Assembly: GCA_963726995.1 (NCBI GenBank)
Contig: CAVSEP010000007.1
Location: forward strand, 806,001-870,000
DNA: 64,000 bases
Reading direction: 5' to 3'
Source: DAIDKA01 sp963726995
Lineage (GTDB): Bacteria; Pseudomonadota; Gammaproteobacteria; Steroidobacterales; Steroidobacteraceae
The position numbers were made by a program, and so were the translations under genes. The notes beneath the pieces are model-generated. The model was given only the letters and a program-made list of their open reading frames with translations, searched no databases and was not told the origin of the DNA. Positions 54,722 to 62,819 of this stretch are shown piece by piece (position 1 is the first letter of the stretch; each line of letters starts with the position of its first letter).

Positions 54722-55171
54722 ATGATGAATATGAACGCTCGTCTGCAGGTAGTCGGCGATCCGGCCACGGGCCCCGCAACGGCTGAATCGCATCTGGACC
54801 TGGTCTTTTTCGCCCTGTCGGATCCGCTGCGCCGCCGGATTCTGGAGCGGCTCGATGGACCGGGGCTGCTGGTCTCCGAACTCGCGGCACCGTTCGAGGT
54901 TTCCCTTCAGGCGGTATCGCGACACATCCAGGTTCTGGTGCGCGCCGGTCTGGTGCAACAGGCGCGCAGTGGTCGAATCAGCCGCTGCAGCCTGGTGGCC
55001 GGGCCGTTGCTGGATGCCGCAGTCTGGATCAATCGCTACAGCAAGTACTGGCAGCAGCAGTTCGACATTCTCGGCGCAACGCTGGCGCAAATCGATGCGC
55101 GGGCACAGGAAGAACCCACGGCCAATGGTGTGCGCAAGCCGGTCGGCAGGCGCACGCCCCGCCACAAGTAA
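54722..55171 (+). CDS. ArsR-family transcriptional repressor
   Basis: This winged-helix regulator has about 150 residues. The domain runs DLVFFALSDPLRRRILERLD, then LLVSELAAPFEVSLQAVSRH and IQVLVRAGLVQQARSGRISR. It lacks the ELCVCDL metal site of ArsR/SmtB sensors, so it belongs to the metal-free subgroup often next to DUF899 or SRPBCC genes. In-frame ATGs occur at 54716, 54722, 54725 and 54731. The predicted transcription start, 7 bases after the -10 box, falls at about 54722, so the message may be leaderless. It heads an operon with two DUF899 genes and a small membrane protein gene. Confidence 0.88.
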   Translation: MMNMNARLQVVGDPATGPATAESHLDLVFFALSDPLRRRILERLDGPGLLVSELAAPFEVSLQAVSRHIQVLVRAGLVQQARSGRISRCSLVAGPLLDAAVWINRYSKYWQQQFDILGATLAQIDARAQEEPTANGVRKPVGRRTPRHK

Positions 55172-55188
55172 CATCAGGAGCGAACACG

Positions 55189-55893
55189 ATGAACGATCAT
55201 CAGATTGTCAGTCACGAGGAATGGCTCGCCGCGCGGCGGCGATTTCTGGCCAAGGAAAAGGAATTCACGCGACTGCGCGACCAGCTCAGCCGGGAGCGAC
55301 GCGAACTGCCCTGGGAGCGGGTCGAGAAGTCATACGTCTTCATGGGCGCGAACGGGCCGGAAACCCTCGCGGATCTGTTCGAGGGTCGCAGCCAGCTCAT
55401 TGTCTACCACTTCATGTACGACCCGAGCTGGGACATCGGCTGCAAGAGCTGCTCTTTCTGGGCCGACAGCTTCAACGGCATCATCCCGCATCTGCACCAG
55501 CGCAACGTCTCGATGGTGGCCGTTTCGCGGGCGCCGGTGCCCAAACTTCAGGCACAGGCGAAAAGCCTCGGCTGGACGTTCAAGTGGGTCTCCGCCGCCG
55601 ACACGGATTTCAACTACGACTACAACGTCTCGTTCTCACCTGCAGATTTCGCCCGCGACGAGGTCTACTACAACTACGAGGTCCGCAAGCCGACGCGAAC
55701 CGATCTGCCCGGAGTCAGCGCGTTTGTCCGGCAGGACGGTCATATCTTCCACACCTACTCAGCCTTCAGTCGCGGTATCGATGCGCTCAACGCGGCGTAT
55801 CAGTACCTTGATCTGGCGCCCCGGGGACGGGATGAGGACGCGCTCGCCTACCCCATGGCGTGGGTGAAGCACCGCATCAACTACCCGAGCTGA
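55189..55893 (+). CDS. DUF899 thioredoxin-fold protein 1
   Basis: This 234-residue cytoplasmic protein belongs to the DUF899 family, a thioredoxin-like fold. It has a helical N-terminus (LAARRRFLAKEKEFTRLRDQ) and the core LFEGRSQLIVYHFMYDPSWD, IGCKSCSFWADSFNG with a CxxC motif (Cys85, Cys88), and VSAADTDFNYDYNVSFSP. DUF899 proteins are annotated as putative dithiol-disulfide oxidoreductases. It lies 17 bases after the ArsR-type regulator and 27 before a second DUF899 gene. A substrate is not known. Confidence 0.92.
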   Translation: MNDHQIVSHEEWLAARRRFLAKEKEFTRLRDQLSRERRELPWERVEKSYVFMGANGPETLADLFEGRSQLIVYHFMYDPSWDIGCKSCSFWADSFNGIIPHLHQRNVSMVAVSRAPVPKLQAQAKSLGWTFKWVSAADTDFNYDYNVSFSPADFARDEVYYNYEVRKPTRTDLPGVSAFVRQDGHIFHTYSAFSRGIDALNAAYQYLDLAPRGRDEDALAYPMAWVKHRINYPS

Positions 55894-55920
55894 CCACAGT
55901 TTCATTCGAAGGACACGACC

Positions 55921-56511
55921 ATGAAATACGTTGATGCAAGCAGAAGACTAGCCGACTACCGCCGGCAGATCACCGCGATTCGGGACAGCATGCGCGAGAC
56001 CCAGGCCGCCGTTGAACCCGAGGCCGTCAGGGACTACGAATTCTCGACCGTGAACGGCACGGTACGCCTGTCCGACCTGTTCGGTGACCATGAGGACCTG
56101 ATTCTCATACACAACATGGGAGTGTCCTGCTCCTATTGCACGTTGTGGGCCGACGGCTACAACGGCATCCATCAGCACGTGATTGCCCGCGCCGCCTTCG
56201 CCGCGTCGAGCCCCGACCGCCCGAGCGTGCAGCAGAAGTTTGCCGAGAGCCGCGGCTGGAAATTCCCCATGGTCAGCCATGCCGGATCCACCTTTGCAGC
56301 CGACATGGGATATGTGTCCGAGAAAGGCGGCTGGATGCCGGGAGTGTCCGTGTTCCGCCGTGCGGCGGGTGAGATCACGCGCGTTTCCAACGCCGGCTTC
56401 AGCCCCGGGGACGACTTCTGCACGCTCTGGCATTTCTTCGATCTGTTGCCCGGCGGCACGGGCAAGGCGCCGGTTGCTGCGAAGCCGTCCAGCTGTTGCG
56501 CCGGCCATTGA
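55921..56511 (+). CDS. DUF899-like thioredoxin-fold protein 2
   Basis: This 196-residue protein is related to the preceding gene. It has DYRRQITAIRDSMRETQAA, LFGDHEDLILIHNMGVSCSY and CTLWADGYNGIHQHV, with a CxxC at Cys70 and Cys73, then RGWKFPMVSHAGSTFAADMG. The C-terminus ends SSCCAGH, adding two cysteines that could serve as a resolving pair or metal site. It likely arose by duplication of the upstream DUF899 gene and the two may act together. The small membrane-protein gene follows 15 bases later. Confidence 0.9.
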   Translation: MKYVDASRRLADYRRQITAIRDSMRETQAAVEPEAVRDYEFSTVNGTVRLSDLFGDHEDLILIHNMGVSCSYCTLWADGYNGIHQHVIARAAFAASSPDRPSVQQKFAESRGWKFPMVSHAGSTFAADMGYVSEKGGWMPGVSVFRRAAGEITRVSNAGFSPGDDFCTLWHFFDLLPGGTGKAPVAAKPSSCCAGH

Positions 56512-56526
56512 CCCGGAGGGCATCCC

Positions 56527-56715
56527 ATGTGTCCAGCCTGTATCGGATCGGCGCTGCTGGTCCTAAGCGGCACCGGCTCGGCCGGCGGATTGGCGGTGAT
56601 TGCGGCGCGCGTTCTCGGCACGCGACCCGGGAAGGCCCCGGCGCCACTGGCGCCGGGGCCGGGCGTGCCTAGCGCGAGTACTCCTCAAAACCATCCTGCA
56701 GCGCCTGGGCGCTAG
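56527..56715 (+). CDS. Small membrane protein with CPAC motif
   Basis: This is a 62-residue frame, with GGAGGGC before the ATG. It starts MCPACIGSALLVLSGTGSAG and continues into one hydrophobic helix (GGLAVIAARVLG). Such short CPxC membrane proteins commonly sit at the end of DUF899/ArsR-type operons and may be thiol or metal partners; no activity is established. Homologues usually stop soon after the helix. Here the last 25 residues are low-complexity (APAPLAPGPG), are encoded by a terminator-like hairpin, and overlap the convergent gene, so the true stop may have been lost. Confidence 0.65.
   Translation: MCPACIGSALLVLSGTGSAGGLAVIAARVLGTRPGKAPAPLAPGPGVPSASTPQNHPAAPGR
56634..56660. terminator. 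GC hairpin, 12-bp stem, end of the ArsR-DUF899 operon
   Basis: GGCCCCGGCGCC (56634-56645) and GGCGCCGGGGCC (56649-56660) form a perfect 12-bp stem with a 3-base loop. It lies between the end of the coding-like part of the small membrane protein and the stop of the convergent exported-protein gene (56669). There is no T run, so it would act as a GC-rich, possibly bidirectional or Rho-assisted terminator. It also falls inside the open frame of the small protein. Confidence 0.6.
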
Positions 56716-57733
56716 TCATGTGGAAACCCGTATCGAAGTAAGGTCGGGTGCCGTAGGTGACGTTGGTGAATACGGCTTCCACCTGGCTGACGCCTTCGCG
56801 GTCGATCGAGAAGGTCTCATGCGCCTGCAGTGTCGAGGGACCCGTGTCGGGGACGGTGACGGTCTTGCCGTTCTTGAGAACATAGCTGCGGATCGGGGCA
56901 TCGTTTTCGTGATCGAAATAGACGCTGGTCATCACCACCTGATGTTCCAGGTCGACCGCCATGACCCGGCGGCTGCGGATGCGGTTGTCGTTGCGGTGAT
57001 ACCCCATGGCGAGGTCGGCCGCGCAACTCATGTTGATGCCGCCCGGATCCCGACCCGGCGTGACGGGAACGTTCGAAGTCGGACGGCCGTTCTCCAGCCG
57101 CTGGCAGTGCGATGAGAACAGCGGCGGCCGGTCGCCGCTGTTGTTCTCGATACCCGTGAAGTAGGTATTGACGATCTGCATCAGCTCCTCGCGGGAGCGA
57201 CGTTGCGCAACCGGAACCACCTGGGTGTATTCGGGACGCGGCTTTTCGCCCAGATAGTCGGGCGGCGGGCTCGCCGTTCCGGCAGGATCCTGGCGCCAAC
57301 GCTCGGGGGTCACGATGGTTTCGATTTCCGTCAGCTGCCGGTTGTAGACCCGCAGCCGGGTGCTTACGATGACCGGGGAACCGTTCTCGAGCATGCGCGC
57401 ATAGAAGCCGATCGTGCCCCACTCCGGATCGACCACGTAGAGCCGATAGGGTCGCACCGCGGTCGCGTTCTTCCAGAACCCGTCCGGTATCGGCAGCGGC
57501 ACGCTGTTCTCGGAATAGCGCACGCCTTTGGCGAGCGGGACCATGCCCGGATCATGGGCCACCAGCGCTGCGATGAATTTCTCGGCAATCGACTGCAGGC
57601 AAGCGCGGTCGCAGTCGCCGCTGCCGACATTGGGTGGCAGCGAAGCGCCGCTCTGCGCCGCCGCTACCGTGGCGAGCCAGACGGCCGCCACGGCGCTCAG
57701 CGCGACCTGCAGCCGGCGCGAGCAGCCGTTCAT
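56669..57733 (-). CDS. Exported NTF2/SnoaL-like protein, paralogue of 9179-10252
   Basis: This 354-residue protein (start ATG 57733) has a signal peptide (LQVALSAVAAVWLATVAAAQ). The mature protein begins with CDRACLQSIAEKFIAALVAH and continues with RYSENSVPLPIPDGFWKNAT and LENGSPVIVSTRLRVYNRQL. The second half has EELMQIVNTYFTGIENNSGD, FSSHCQRLENGRPTSNVPVT and VYFDHENDAPIRSYVLKNGK, ending EAVFTNVTYGTRPYFDTGF. It shares all of these landmarks with 9179-10252, but not the cupin partner. Its start overlaps the stop of the upstream small exported-protein gene (57730-58170) by four bases. The function is unknown. Confidence 0.78.
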   Translation of the reverse strand: MNGCSRRLQVALSAVAAVWLATVAAAQSGASLPPNVGSGDCDRACLQSIAEKFIAALVAHDPGMVPLAKGVRYSENSVPLPIPDGFWKNATAVRPYRLYVVDPEWGTIGFYARMLENGSPVIVSTRLRVYNRQLTEIETIVTPERWRQDPAGTASPPPDYLGEKPRPEYTQVVPVAQRRSREELMQIVNTYFTGIENNSGDRPPLFSSHCQRLENGRPTSNVPVTPGRDPGGINMSCAADLAMGYHRNDNRIRSRRVMAVDLEHQVVMTSVYFDHENDAPIRSYVLKNGKTVTVPDTGPSTLQAHETFSIDREGVSQVEAVFTNVTYGTRPYFDTGFHMTSAQALQDGFEEYSR

Positions 57734-58170
57734 GACTTCTGCCACGGTAATGGCGGATACAGATGCACCTCGGAGTGGACCCCCAGCTCCTGCAGCCGCT
57801 TGTGCCACGCCGCCTCGTCCAGGTTGGACTCAAGCTTGCCGCTGGCGGTATCGAGGATGAAGTAGCGCGTATCCGGCCCGCCTGAGAACTCAAGATCATT
57901 GGTGAACTGATGCGTCACGGCCGGTACTGCGCCGATGGCTCCGGCCACGATCTGACCCGTCACCGTATAGGCGGCGACGGTGCCCGGCAGCAGGCGACTG
58001 CCGTCGTGCTTCACGAGCTTGGTCTGCCCTGCCTGGTCCGGTTGCAGGTAGAAACTGTTCGGCAGCACTACCACCGCACCGGTGACGGTGGCGGCGGATG
58101 CGCCCGAGGCAACCGCGATCAGGGACAGCAACAGCACGGATCGGGCCAGGCGGACAAATCGTACGGGCAT
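57730..58170 (-). CDS. Small exported protein of unknown function
   Basis: This 146-residue protein starts at ATG 58170 with a signal peptide (VRLARSVLLLSLIAVASGAS). The mature part is beta-rich and not recognised: ATVTGAVVVLPNSFYLQPDQ, LLPGTVAAYTVTGQIVAGAI and LEFSGGPDTRYFILDTASGK, ending HSEVHLYPPLPWQKS. It has no cysteines in the mature part. The ATGA overlap with the paralogue gene 56669-57733 means the two are translated together and may interact. The 271-base divergent gap to the MoaF-like gene must hold their promoters, but I see no clear boxes. Confidence 0.7.
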   Translation of the reverse strand: MPVRFVRLARSVLLLSLIAVASGASAATVTGAVVVLPNSFYLQPDQAGQTKLVKHDGSRLLPGTVAAYTVTGQIVAGAIGAVPAVTHQFTNDLEFSGGPDTRYFILDTASGKLESNLDEAAWHKRLQELGVHSEVHLYPPLPWQKS

Positions 58171-58441
58171 ATCGGCAACTCTCCACAGTCGACAGGCGAA
58201 GGAATAGTGCCAAATCCTGGCCGCCTCGTTCAAGAATCAACGCCGGCGCCATATTGGCCTTGCCGAAGCGGCACGAATGCCATGCCATGGCCATTGATGC
58301 GCCGCGCCAACCTCCTGTTTCGTGTCCGGGAACCCCAATGTCGTTCCCGTAACCGGGCGGATACCCTACTCTTAATCACCCGCGCCGGCAGGCGGGGCAG
58401 GCTTGCCAGCCTTGCGATTTTGATCCTTTCAGGAGAATGCA

Positions 58442-60256
58442 GTGGTCACGCGCAACTACCGTTCCTTGCAGATGCATCGGATTGCCTACACCGATCTGAC
58501 CGAGAGCCAGATGACCCAGGCACTGCGCCCCGCCGCCAACGGTCCGGGCGGCAAGTCGGCCACCTCCAGCGCCCTGGCGGGCAAGCGCCTGAAGATCGTC
58601 ACCGCGGACGGCCCCACCCTGGAATACAACTTTCACAGCGGCAGCGAGCTGGAACTGTCGGAAGGCGGTGCGAAGGCCATCAAGGGCCACTACGGTGCGC
58701 TGGAGAGCGGCGATCTGGTATTGGTATCGCACATGATTGCGGGCACGCAGCGCGGCTTCGGACTGGTGATCGATCAGCGCACGCGGGCGGCGACGGTCTT
58801 CGAGGTGTCCTTCAGCGGCTACGCCGCGCAGGAAACCGCCGCGGTGGCTGCCGCCGCGCAGGTAACCGGCGCCGCGGCTGCCGCCACGCCGAAGCGGCAG
58901 CCCCAGTTCAAGAACGGACAGCGAAACCGTGAAGCGCAGCGCAGGATCTGGTTCGGATACGTTGATGACGGCACGGCCGCCCCCACCGCAAAGCATACTT
59001 ACACCAACCGGCTGGAGGGCAAGGGCATCTACTGGAAGCAGGACAACGACATCGAGATTCTCGAGTTCTACGTCAGCATCCTGTACTCGAATTTCATCGA
59101 ATTGACCCGCTTCGGGGGCGAGATGACGGTCTGCGCGCCGACGGACTACATCATGGTGAACGACCACCAGTTCATCTATTCGCGCATCGAGTGCGAGTTC
59201 TCGGGCACCTTCACACTGCAGGTCATCGACCTGTTCGATATGACCCAGAAGGGCGTGCGCTTGGGGCTGAACGAGAAGGATGCGCTGGAGTACTACCTGT
59301 ACAGCGGCAAGGGCGAGATCACCGGCCAGATCGCCACCTTCGAGGTGTTCGGCAACAATTCCGAAACGCGCGGTCCCCGCCGCATCTACCGGCCGCTGGA
59401 AACCTTCGAGACCATGACCGACGAGGAAGTCAAAGACCAGGTGATCAATCACGCCCATGCCTTCGGCGACGGCCATGGCAGCGGAGCCGCCGGCATGGGC
59501 GGCTACAAGGAGGAACTGGTCACCCGCTTCGCCGGCAAGAAGCTCACGGTGCGCATGGACAACGGCCCGGTCATCGAGTACGACTTCACCGACGGCAAGC
59601 AGCTGAAGTGGCGTTACGAGGGCAACTCCAACTGGCGGGAGGCCTGGTACGAAATGTACGAGCCCGACGCGCAGCTGTACTTCTTCGCGCACCTGCTCGA
59701 CGCCGAATTCCCGCGCTCCTGTGCGATGGTTGCGCTGGACATGAAGAACGGCTTGAGCACCCTCGTGAAGGGCACCACCGGCACGCCCTTCCGCAACAAT
59801 GAAACCCATCCGACGTACTACTTCGGCGTGTTCCAGATGGAAGGCGCCCCGACTCCGCCGCAGTACCTGCGGCACGGCTGGACGGACGAACTGGTGGGCG
59901 AGGCGGTGACCTGGAACTATTCCCCGGGGAACCCGGGACTCACTTCCATGCATCTGTACGCCACGCCCTGGACCTACTCCTGGATCATCTTCCAGCCCGA
60001 TGGCTCCGGCGGCCTGCAATGGAGCTCACCCGGCTGGTACTCCAAGCTGCGTGACGGCGTGTACATCATGGCCTGGGTCGAAGAGGCCTGTAACGGCACG
60101 CTGGGCGTGATCTGCTTCAACAAGCGCATCATGCATGATGCGGGATTCGGCTTTCATGTGGGACGCAGTGGCGGCCTCAGCCTAAGCGTCGTGGGCGCCC
60201 GTGCCCGCCATGCCGGCCGCTTCGAGCTGAAGAAGTATCTGGGCCTGGTGGTCTAA
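58442..60256 (+). CDS. MoaF-like protein with duplicated two-domain architecture
   Basis: This 604-residue protein starts at GTG 58442, with AGGAG 7 bases upstream, and has no signal peptide. Four lipocalin-like segments are visible. Residues 46-127 (AGKRLKIVTADGPTLEYNF, ending TVFEVSFSGY) resemble the MoaF N-terminal domain. Residues 165-305 (NRLEGKGIYWKQDNDIEI, SRIECEFSGTFTLQVIDLFD) resemble the partner domain. Residues 364-442 (AGKKLTVRMDNGPVIEYDF) and 450-604 (GEAVTWNYSPGNPGLTSM, WSSPGWYSKLRDGVYIMAW) repeat the pair. Klebsiella MoaF is about half this length. Despite the name, MoaF-type domains are not proven cofactor enzymes; secondary metabolite or phenolate chemistry is as likely. It is followed 12 bases later by a Tat SnoaL-like gene. 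Confidence 0.82.
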   Translation: MVTRNYRSLQMHRIAYTDLTESQMTQALRPAANGPGGKSATSSALAGKRLKIVTADGPTLEYNFHSGSELELSEGGAKAIKGHYGALESGDLVLVSHMIAGTQRGFGLVIDQRTRAATVFEVSFSGYAAQETAAVAAAAQVTGAAAAATPKRQPQFKNGQRNREAQRRIWFGYVDDGTAAPTAKHTYTNRLEGKGIYWKQDNDIEILEFYVSILYSNFIELTRFGGEMTVCAPTDYIMVNDHQFIYSRIECEFSGTFTLQVIDLFDMTQKGVRLGLNEKDALEYYLYSGKGEITGQIATFEVFGNNSETRGPRRIYRPLETFETMTDEEVKDQVINHAHAFGDGHGSGAAGMGGYKEELVTRFAGKKLTVRMDNGPVIEYDFTDGKQLKWRYEGNSNWREAWYEMYEPDAQLYFFAHLLDAEFPRSCAMVALDMKNGLSTLVKGTTGTPFRNNETHPTYYFGVFQMEGAPTPPQYLRHGWTDELVGEAVTWNYSPGNPGLTSMHLYATPWTYSWIIFQPDGSGGLQWSSPGWYSKLRDGVYIMAWVEEACNGTLGVICFNKRIMHDAGFGFHVGRSGGLSLSVVGARARHAGRFELKKYLGLVV

Positions 60257-60268
60257 AGGGAGAATGCC

Positions 60269-60865
60269 ATGACCGACAGCAAATCCAGGAGCAGTCGCCG
60301 TGCCTTCTTCCTGCACGGCGGCGCGATGCTGGGAGCGGGCGTCGCCACCACGGGGGGCGCCACCGCCCTGCTTGCACCATCCGCGTCCGGAGCCTCGCAG
60401 ACGCTCGGCTCGGCGCAGGATCGCGAGGCGATTCGACAGCTGCATCTGACCTTCACCGGCTCGCTGGAAGAACAGGCCTATGAGCTCGCGGCGCAGCTGT
60501 TCCATGAGGAGGCGCAGCTGGATCTGGGCGGAGCCACTGCCAGCGGACAGCCGGCAATTGCGCGCCTGTTCGCGCTGGGGTATCGCCTGCAGCAGGCCGC
60601 CGCGCTGCACACGGCCTACCGGCAGAACGCCTCGCAACGCCAGGACGTGGTGACGCTGAGCGCGGACCGCCGGCAGGCGGCGGCTACCTTTCATACCGAG
60701 GCGCAGATCAGCGTGCCGCTTCGGGCCGACTGCACCGCGGCGCAGATGGCCCGCCTGCAGGGCCAGATGGCCGACCGGCGTTGGGAAAGCGGCCGCTTCG
60801 ATGGGCGGTATGTGAAAGTTCAGGGCCAGTGGAAGATGGCCTCGCTGCGCTATACGCGCAGCTAA
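60269..60865 (+). CDS. Tat-exported SnoaL-like protein
   Basis: This 198-residue protein has a twin-arginine signal (SSRRAFFLHGGAMLGAGVAT) and a SnoaL/NTF2-like domain: AQDREAIRQLHLTFTGSLEE, LAAQLFHEEAQLDLGGATAS and RRWESGRFDGRYVKVQGQWK. The Tat leader implies folding in the cytoplasm, perhaps with a bound ligand. GGGAGAATGCC precedes the ATG and it is almost certainly cotranscribed with the MoaF-like gene. The window's other SnoaL-like exported proteins use Sec signals, so the route differs here. Confidence 0.82.
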   Translation: MTDSKSRSSRRAFFLHGGAMLGAGVATTGGATALLAPSASGASQTLGSAQDREAIRQLHLTFTGSLEEQAYELAAQLFHEEAQLDLGGATASGQPAIARLFALGYRLQQAAALHTAYRQNASQRQDVVTLSADRRQAAATFHTEAQISVPLRADCTAAQMARLQGQMADRRWESGRFDGRYVKVQGQWKMASLRYTRS

Positions 60866-60867
60866 GT

Positions 60868-60896
60868 CCCGCGGCGCGAACATCTCGCGCCGCGGG
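60868..60896. terminator. GC hairpin, 12-bp perfect stem, between convergent genes
   Basis: CCCGCGGCGCGA (60868-60879) and TCGCGCCGCGGG (60885-60896) form a perfect 12-bp stem around the loop ACATC. It starts 3 bases after the stop of the Tat SnoaL-like gene and 32 bases before the stop of the convergent SDR gene. There is no T run on either side. The position makes it a likely bidirectional terminator. Confidence 0.72.
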
Positions 60897-60928
60897 TCGC
60901 CCGTCCCTGCCCTTAAGGATCCTTGAGG

Positions 60929-62008
60929 CTAGGTCCGGTAGGAGTCGCGCTTCTGCATGCGATGGACGACTTCCCGCGGATAGATGCCCGTGTGCCGGGT
61001 GCGCGTCTCGATCGGCAACCGCTCCGCCGGGAACGCCTCATCCGGGCATGACAGCAGGATGGAGTTGAAGCGTTCCTCCATGCCGGCCCTGAATTCCGGG
61101 TGCGAGAGGATGAACAGGTCGTTGTTGCGCATCCCGTTCAACACCCGCTCGCCCGCCTCCAGCGGATCCATGGTCGCACCCGCCGGGAACGAGAAACGGC
61201 CAGGAGGCGGTGGCGGCCGCGAGCCCGGCGGACGGTTGTCGGTGCTGACGCCGCCCGGGCAGAAGGCCGAGGTGCCGATATTCGTGCCCTCGAGCTCGAT
61301 GCGCAGGGCTTCCATGATGGCAACCGCGGCGAATTTGGTCGAGGTATAGATGCCGGCGGTCACGGCCGGCAGCAGTCCGCTCATCGACGCGGTGGTGATG
61401 AACTGGCCACCCTCGTTGTGTTCCTTCATGTGCGGCAGGACCACATTGACGCTGTGGTAGATCGCCCCAAAGTTCACGTCAATGGATTGCTGCCACACCT
61501 CCGCCGATGACTCGCTGGCCTTGGCGAACGTCTTGATACCGGCGTTGTTCACGACGACGTGCAGTTTGCCGTACTTGGCCTTTACGGCAGCGAGCAGCTG
61601 CACCCAGCCATCGTGGCCCACCACGTCGTGCTTTACCGGGAAGACGGGCGCATCCTTTTCGAACAGCGGCAGCGCCTCGGCCAGGCGCTTCTCGTTGCGG
61701 TAACCGATCACCACATTCATGCCGGCCTTCGAGAAGGCGCGGGCAATACCCAGCCCAATGCCGTCTGAGGACGCCGTGATGTAGGCAGTCTTGCCTTTGA
61801 CATCCCGCATCGGCGGCGGTTGTGACACCGTCGGCTCCGGGGGTGGCGGCGGGCGCGGCCCGCCGGGCGGTGGTGGCTGGCCCCCGGCCTGCTGTGCGAT
61901 GGCTGCGGAACTCGCGCCGAGTGCCGCCAGCAAACTCGCGCCCGCGGCCAGGGATCCCAGGAATCTGCGCCGATCGTTCCTGGTCTGTTCGGTTTCGGTC
62001 GGATTCAT
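60929..62008 (-). CDS. Tat-exported short-chain dehydrogenase
   Basis: This SDR oxidoreductase of about 359 residues carries a twin-arginine leader (NDRRRFLGSLAAGASLLAAL), rare for an enzyme needing NAD(P). A Pro-rich linker (PPPPGGPRPPPPPEPT) then leads to a classical SDR domain: AYITASSDGIGLGIARAF (cofactor motif), VNNAGIKTFAKASES, the catalytic Ser in ITTASMSGLLP and YTSTK with catalytic Tyr and Lys. It ends with a 100-residue extension including a second Pro run (PPGSRPPPPPGRF). The start at ATG 62008 has AAGGA upstream; ATG 62029 is the alternative. It is the last gene of a minus-strand set with two SnoaL-like genes. Confidence 0.85.
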   Translation of the reverse strand: MNPTETEQTRNDRRRFLGSLAAGASLLAALGASSAAIAQQAGGQPPPPGGPRPPPPPEPTVSQPPPMRDVKGKTAYITASSDGIGLGIARAFSKAGMNVVIGYRNEKRLAEALPLFEKDAPVFPVKHDVVGHDGWVQLLAAVKAKYGKLHVVVNNAGIKTFAKASESSAEVWQQSIDVNFGAIYHSVNVVLPHMKEHNEGGQFITTASMSGLLPAVTAGIYTSTKFAAVAIMEALRIELEGTNIGTSAFCPGGVSTDNRPPGSRPPPPPGRFSFPAGATMDPLEAGERVLNGMRNNDLFILSHPEFRAGMEERFNSILLSCPDEAFPAERLPIETRTRHTGIYPREVVHRMQKRDSYRT

Positions 62009-62064
62009 GGATGGTTCCTTGGTTTTCATATGGTGCCTAAGCTTTGCTGGTTAACGTCCGATCC

Positions 62065-62817
62065 TTACCTGCCAAATGCCTCGCCGCCCGCTCGCGGACT
62101 GGGTGGCGGCATTGGTTTTCCAGTCACCGGATTCGGATAGTGATACGGCTCGATGTAGTAGTTCGGGAAAGTCAGATACATCACGGTCGGCGGCAAGTCC
62201 GGCCACGGCGGCCATTTCTCGGGGTAGGTGTTGAGGATCGTGTTGTCGAGCCAGCCGACCTTGTAGCCCGAATACATGTTGAACGGGCCATGCAGTTTCT
62301 GGAACTGCCACACGCCGTTCAGCTTGACGAACTTGTTCTCATAGTAGTTGTGTCCCCAGCCTCCGGAGCTCATCACGAAGGCAATGCAGCGCACCTGGGC
62401 GGTCACCCCATCCGGATTGATCGTCGGCAGGCACTGGAACTGCTGGTGATCGATCAGCGAGCCGTCATGGGGGCCGAGCTTTCCAAGGCCGACGTGCATG
62501 TATTCATACACGCGCGCGCGCCCCAGGAACACACCCTTGCCGCCGATTTCCAGGGTCGCGTCCTCGGCGAACAGTTCCGAAAGGTTGCGCCACTGCGCCT
62601 TGTCCACGTAGTAGCCGTAGGCGTCCTGCACGATCTCGACTTCGGTGAGATCCTGCAGGCGCTGGATTCGATCGCCGAGGCCGTTCAGCTGCTGCTCGAT
62701 GTTCTTCAGATCCGTGGCGCCCTGCGCCGGTGCCACCGAGAAACAGATCGAAGCGAGCGTGCACGCCAGCGCCAGGCCGCGCAGCGCCTTGCCGGATAAT
62801 GTTGTTGATTTGCGCAT
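62065..62817 (-). CDS. Exported SnoaL-like protein with Pro-rich tail
   Basis: This 250-residue protein has a signal peptide (LALACTLASICFSVAPAQGA) and a SnoaL-like domain: VEIVQDAYGYYVDKAQWRNL, LFAEDATLEIGGKGVFLGRA and NYYENKFVKLNGVWQFQKLH. The tail contains PEKWPPWPDLPPTVMYLTFP and YHYPNPVTGKPMPPP, a motif also found at the end of the next gene upstream (YHYNNPVSGKPNP). It starts 2 bases after that gene's stop. The two are sister proteins and likely form a complex or act on related ligands. Confidence 0.82.
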   Translation of the reverse strand: MRKSTTLSGKALRGLALACTLASICFSVAPAQGATDLKNIEQQLNGLGDRIQRLQDLTEVEIVQDAYGYYVDKAQWRNLSELFAEDATLEIGGKGVFLGRARVYEYMHVGLGKLGPHDGSLIDHQQFQCLPTINPDGVTAQVRCIAFVMSSGGWGHNYYENKFVKLNGVWQFQKLHGPFNMYSGYKVGWLDNTILNTYPEKWPPWPDLPPTVMYLTFPNYYIEPYHYPNPVTGKPMPPPSPRAGGEAFGR

Positions 62818-62819
62818 GG

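Noticed and set aside
58376..60019. 547-codon minus-strand frame opposite the MoaF-like gene
   Set aside because: It has no start signal or domain, while the plus-strand gene has a ribosome binding site and repeated family motifs.
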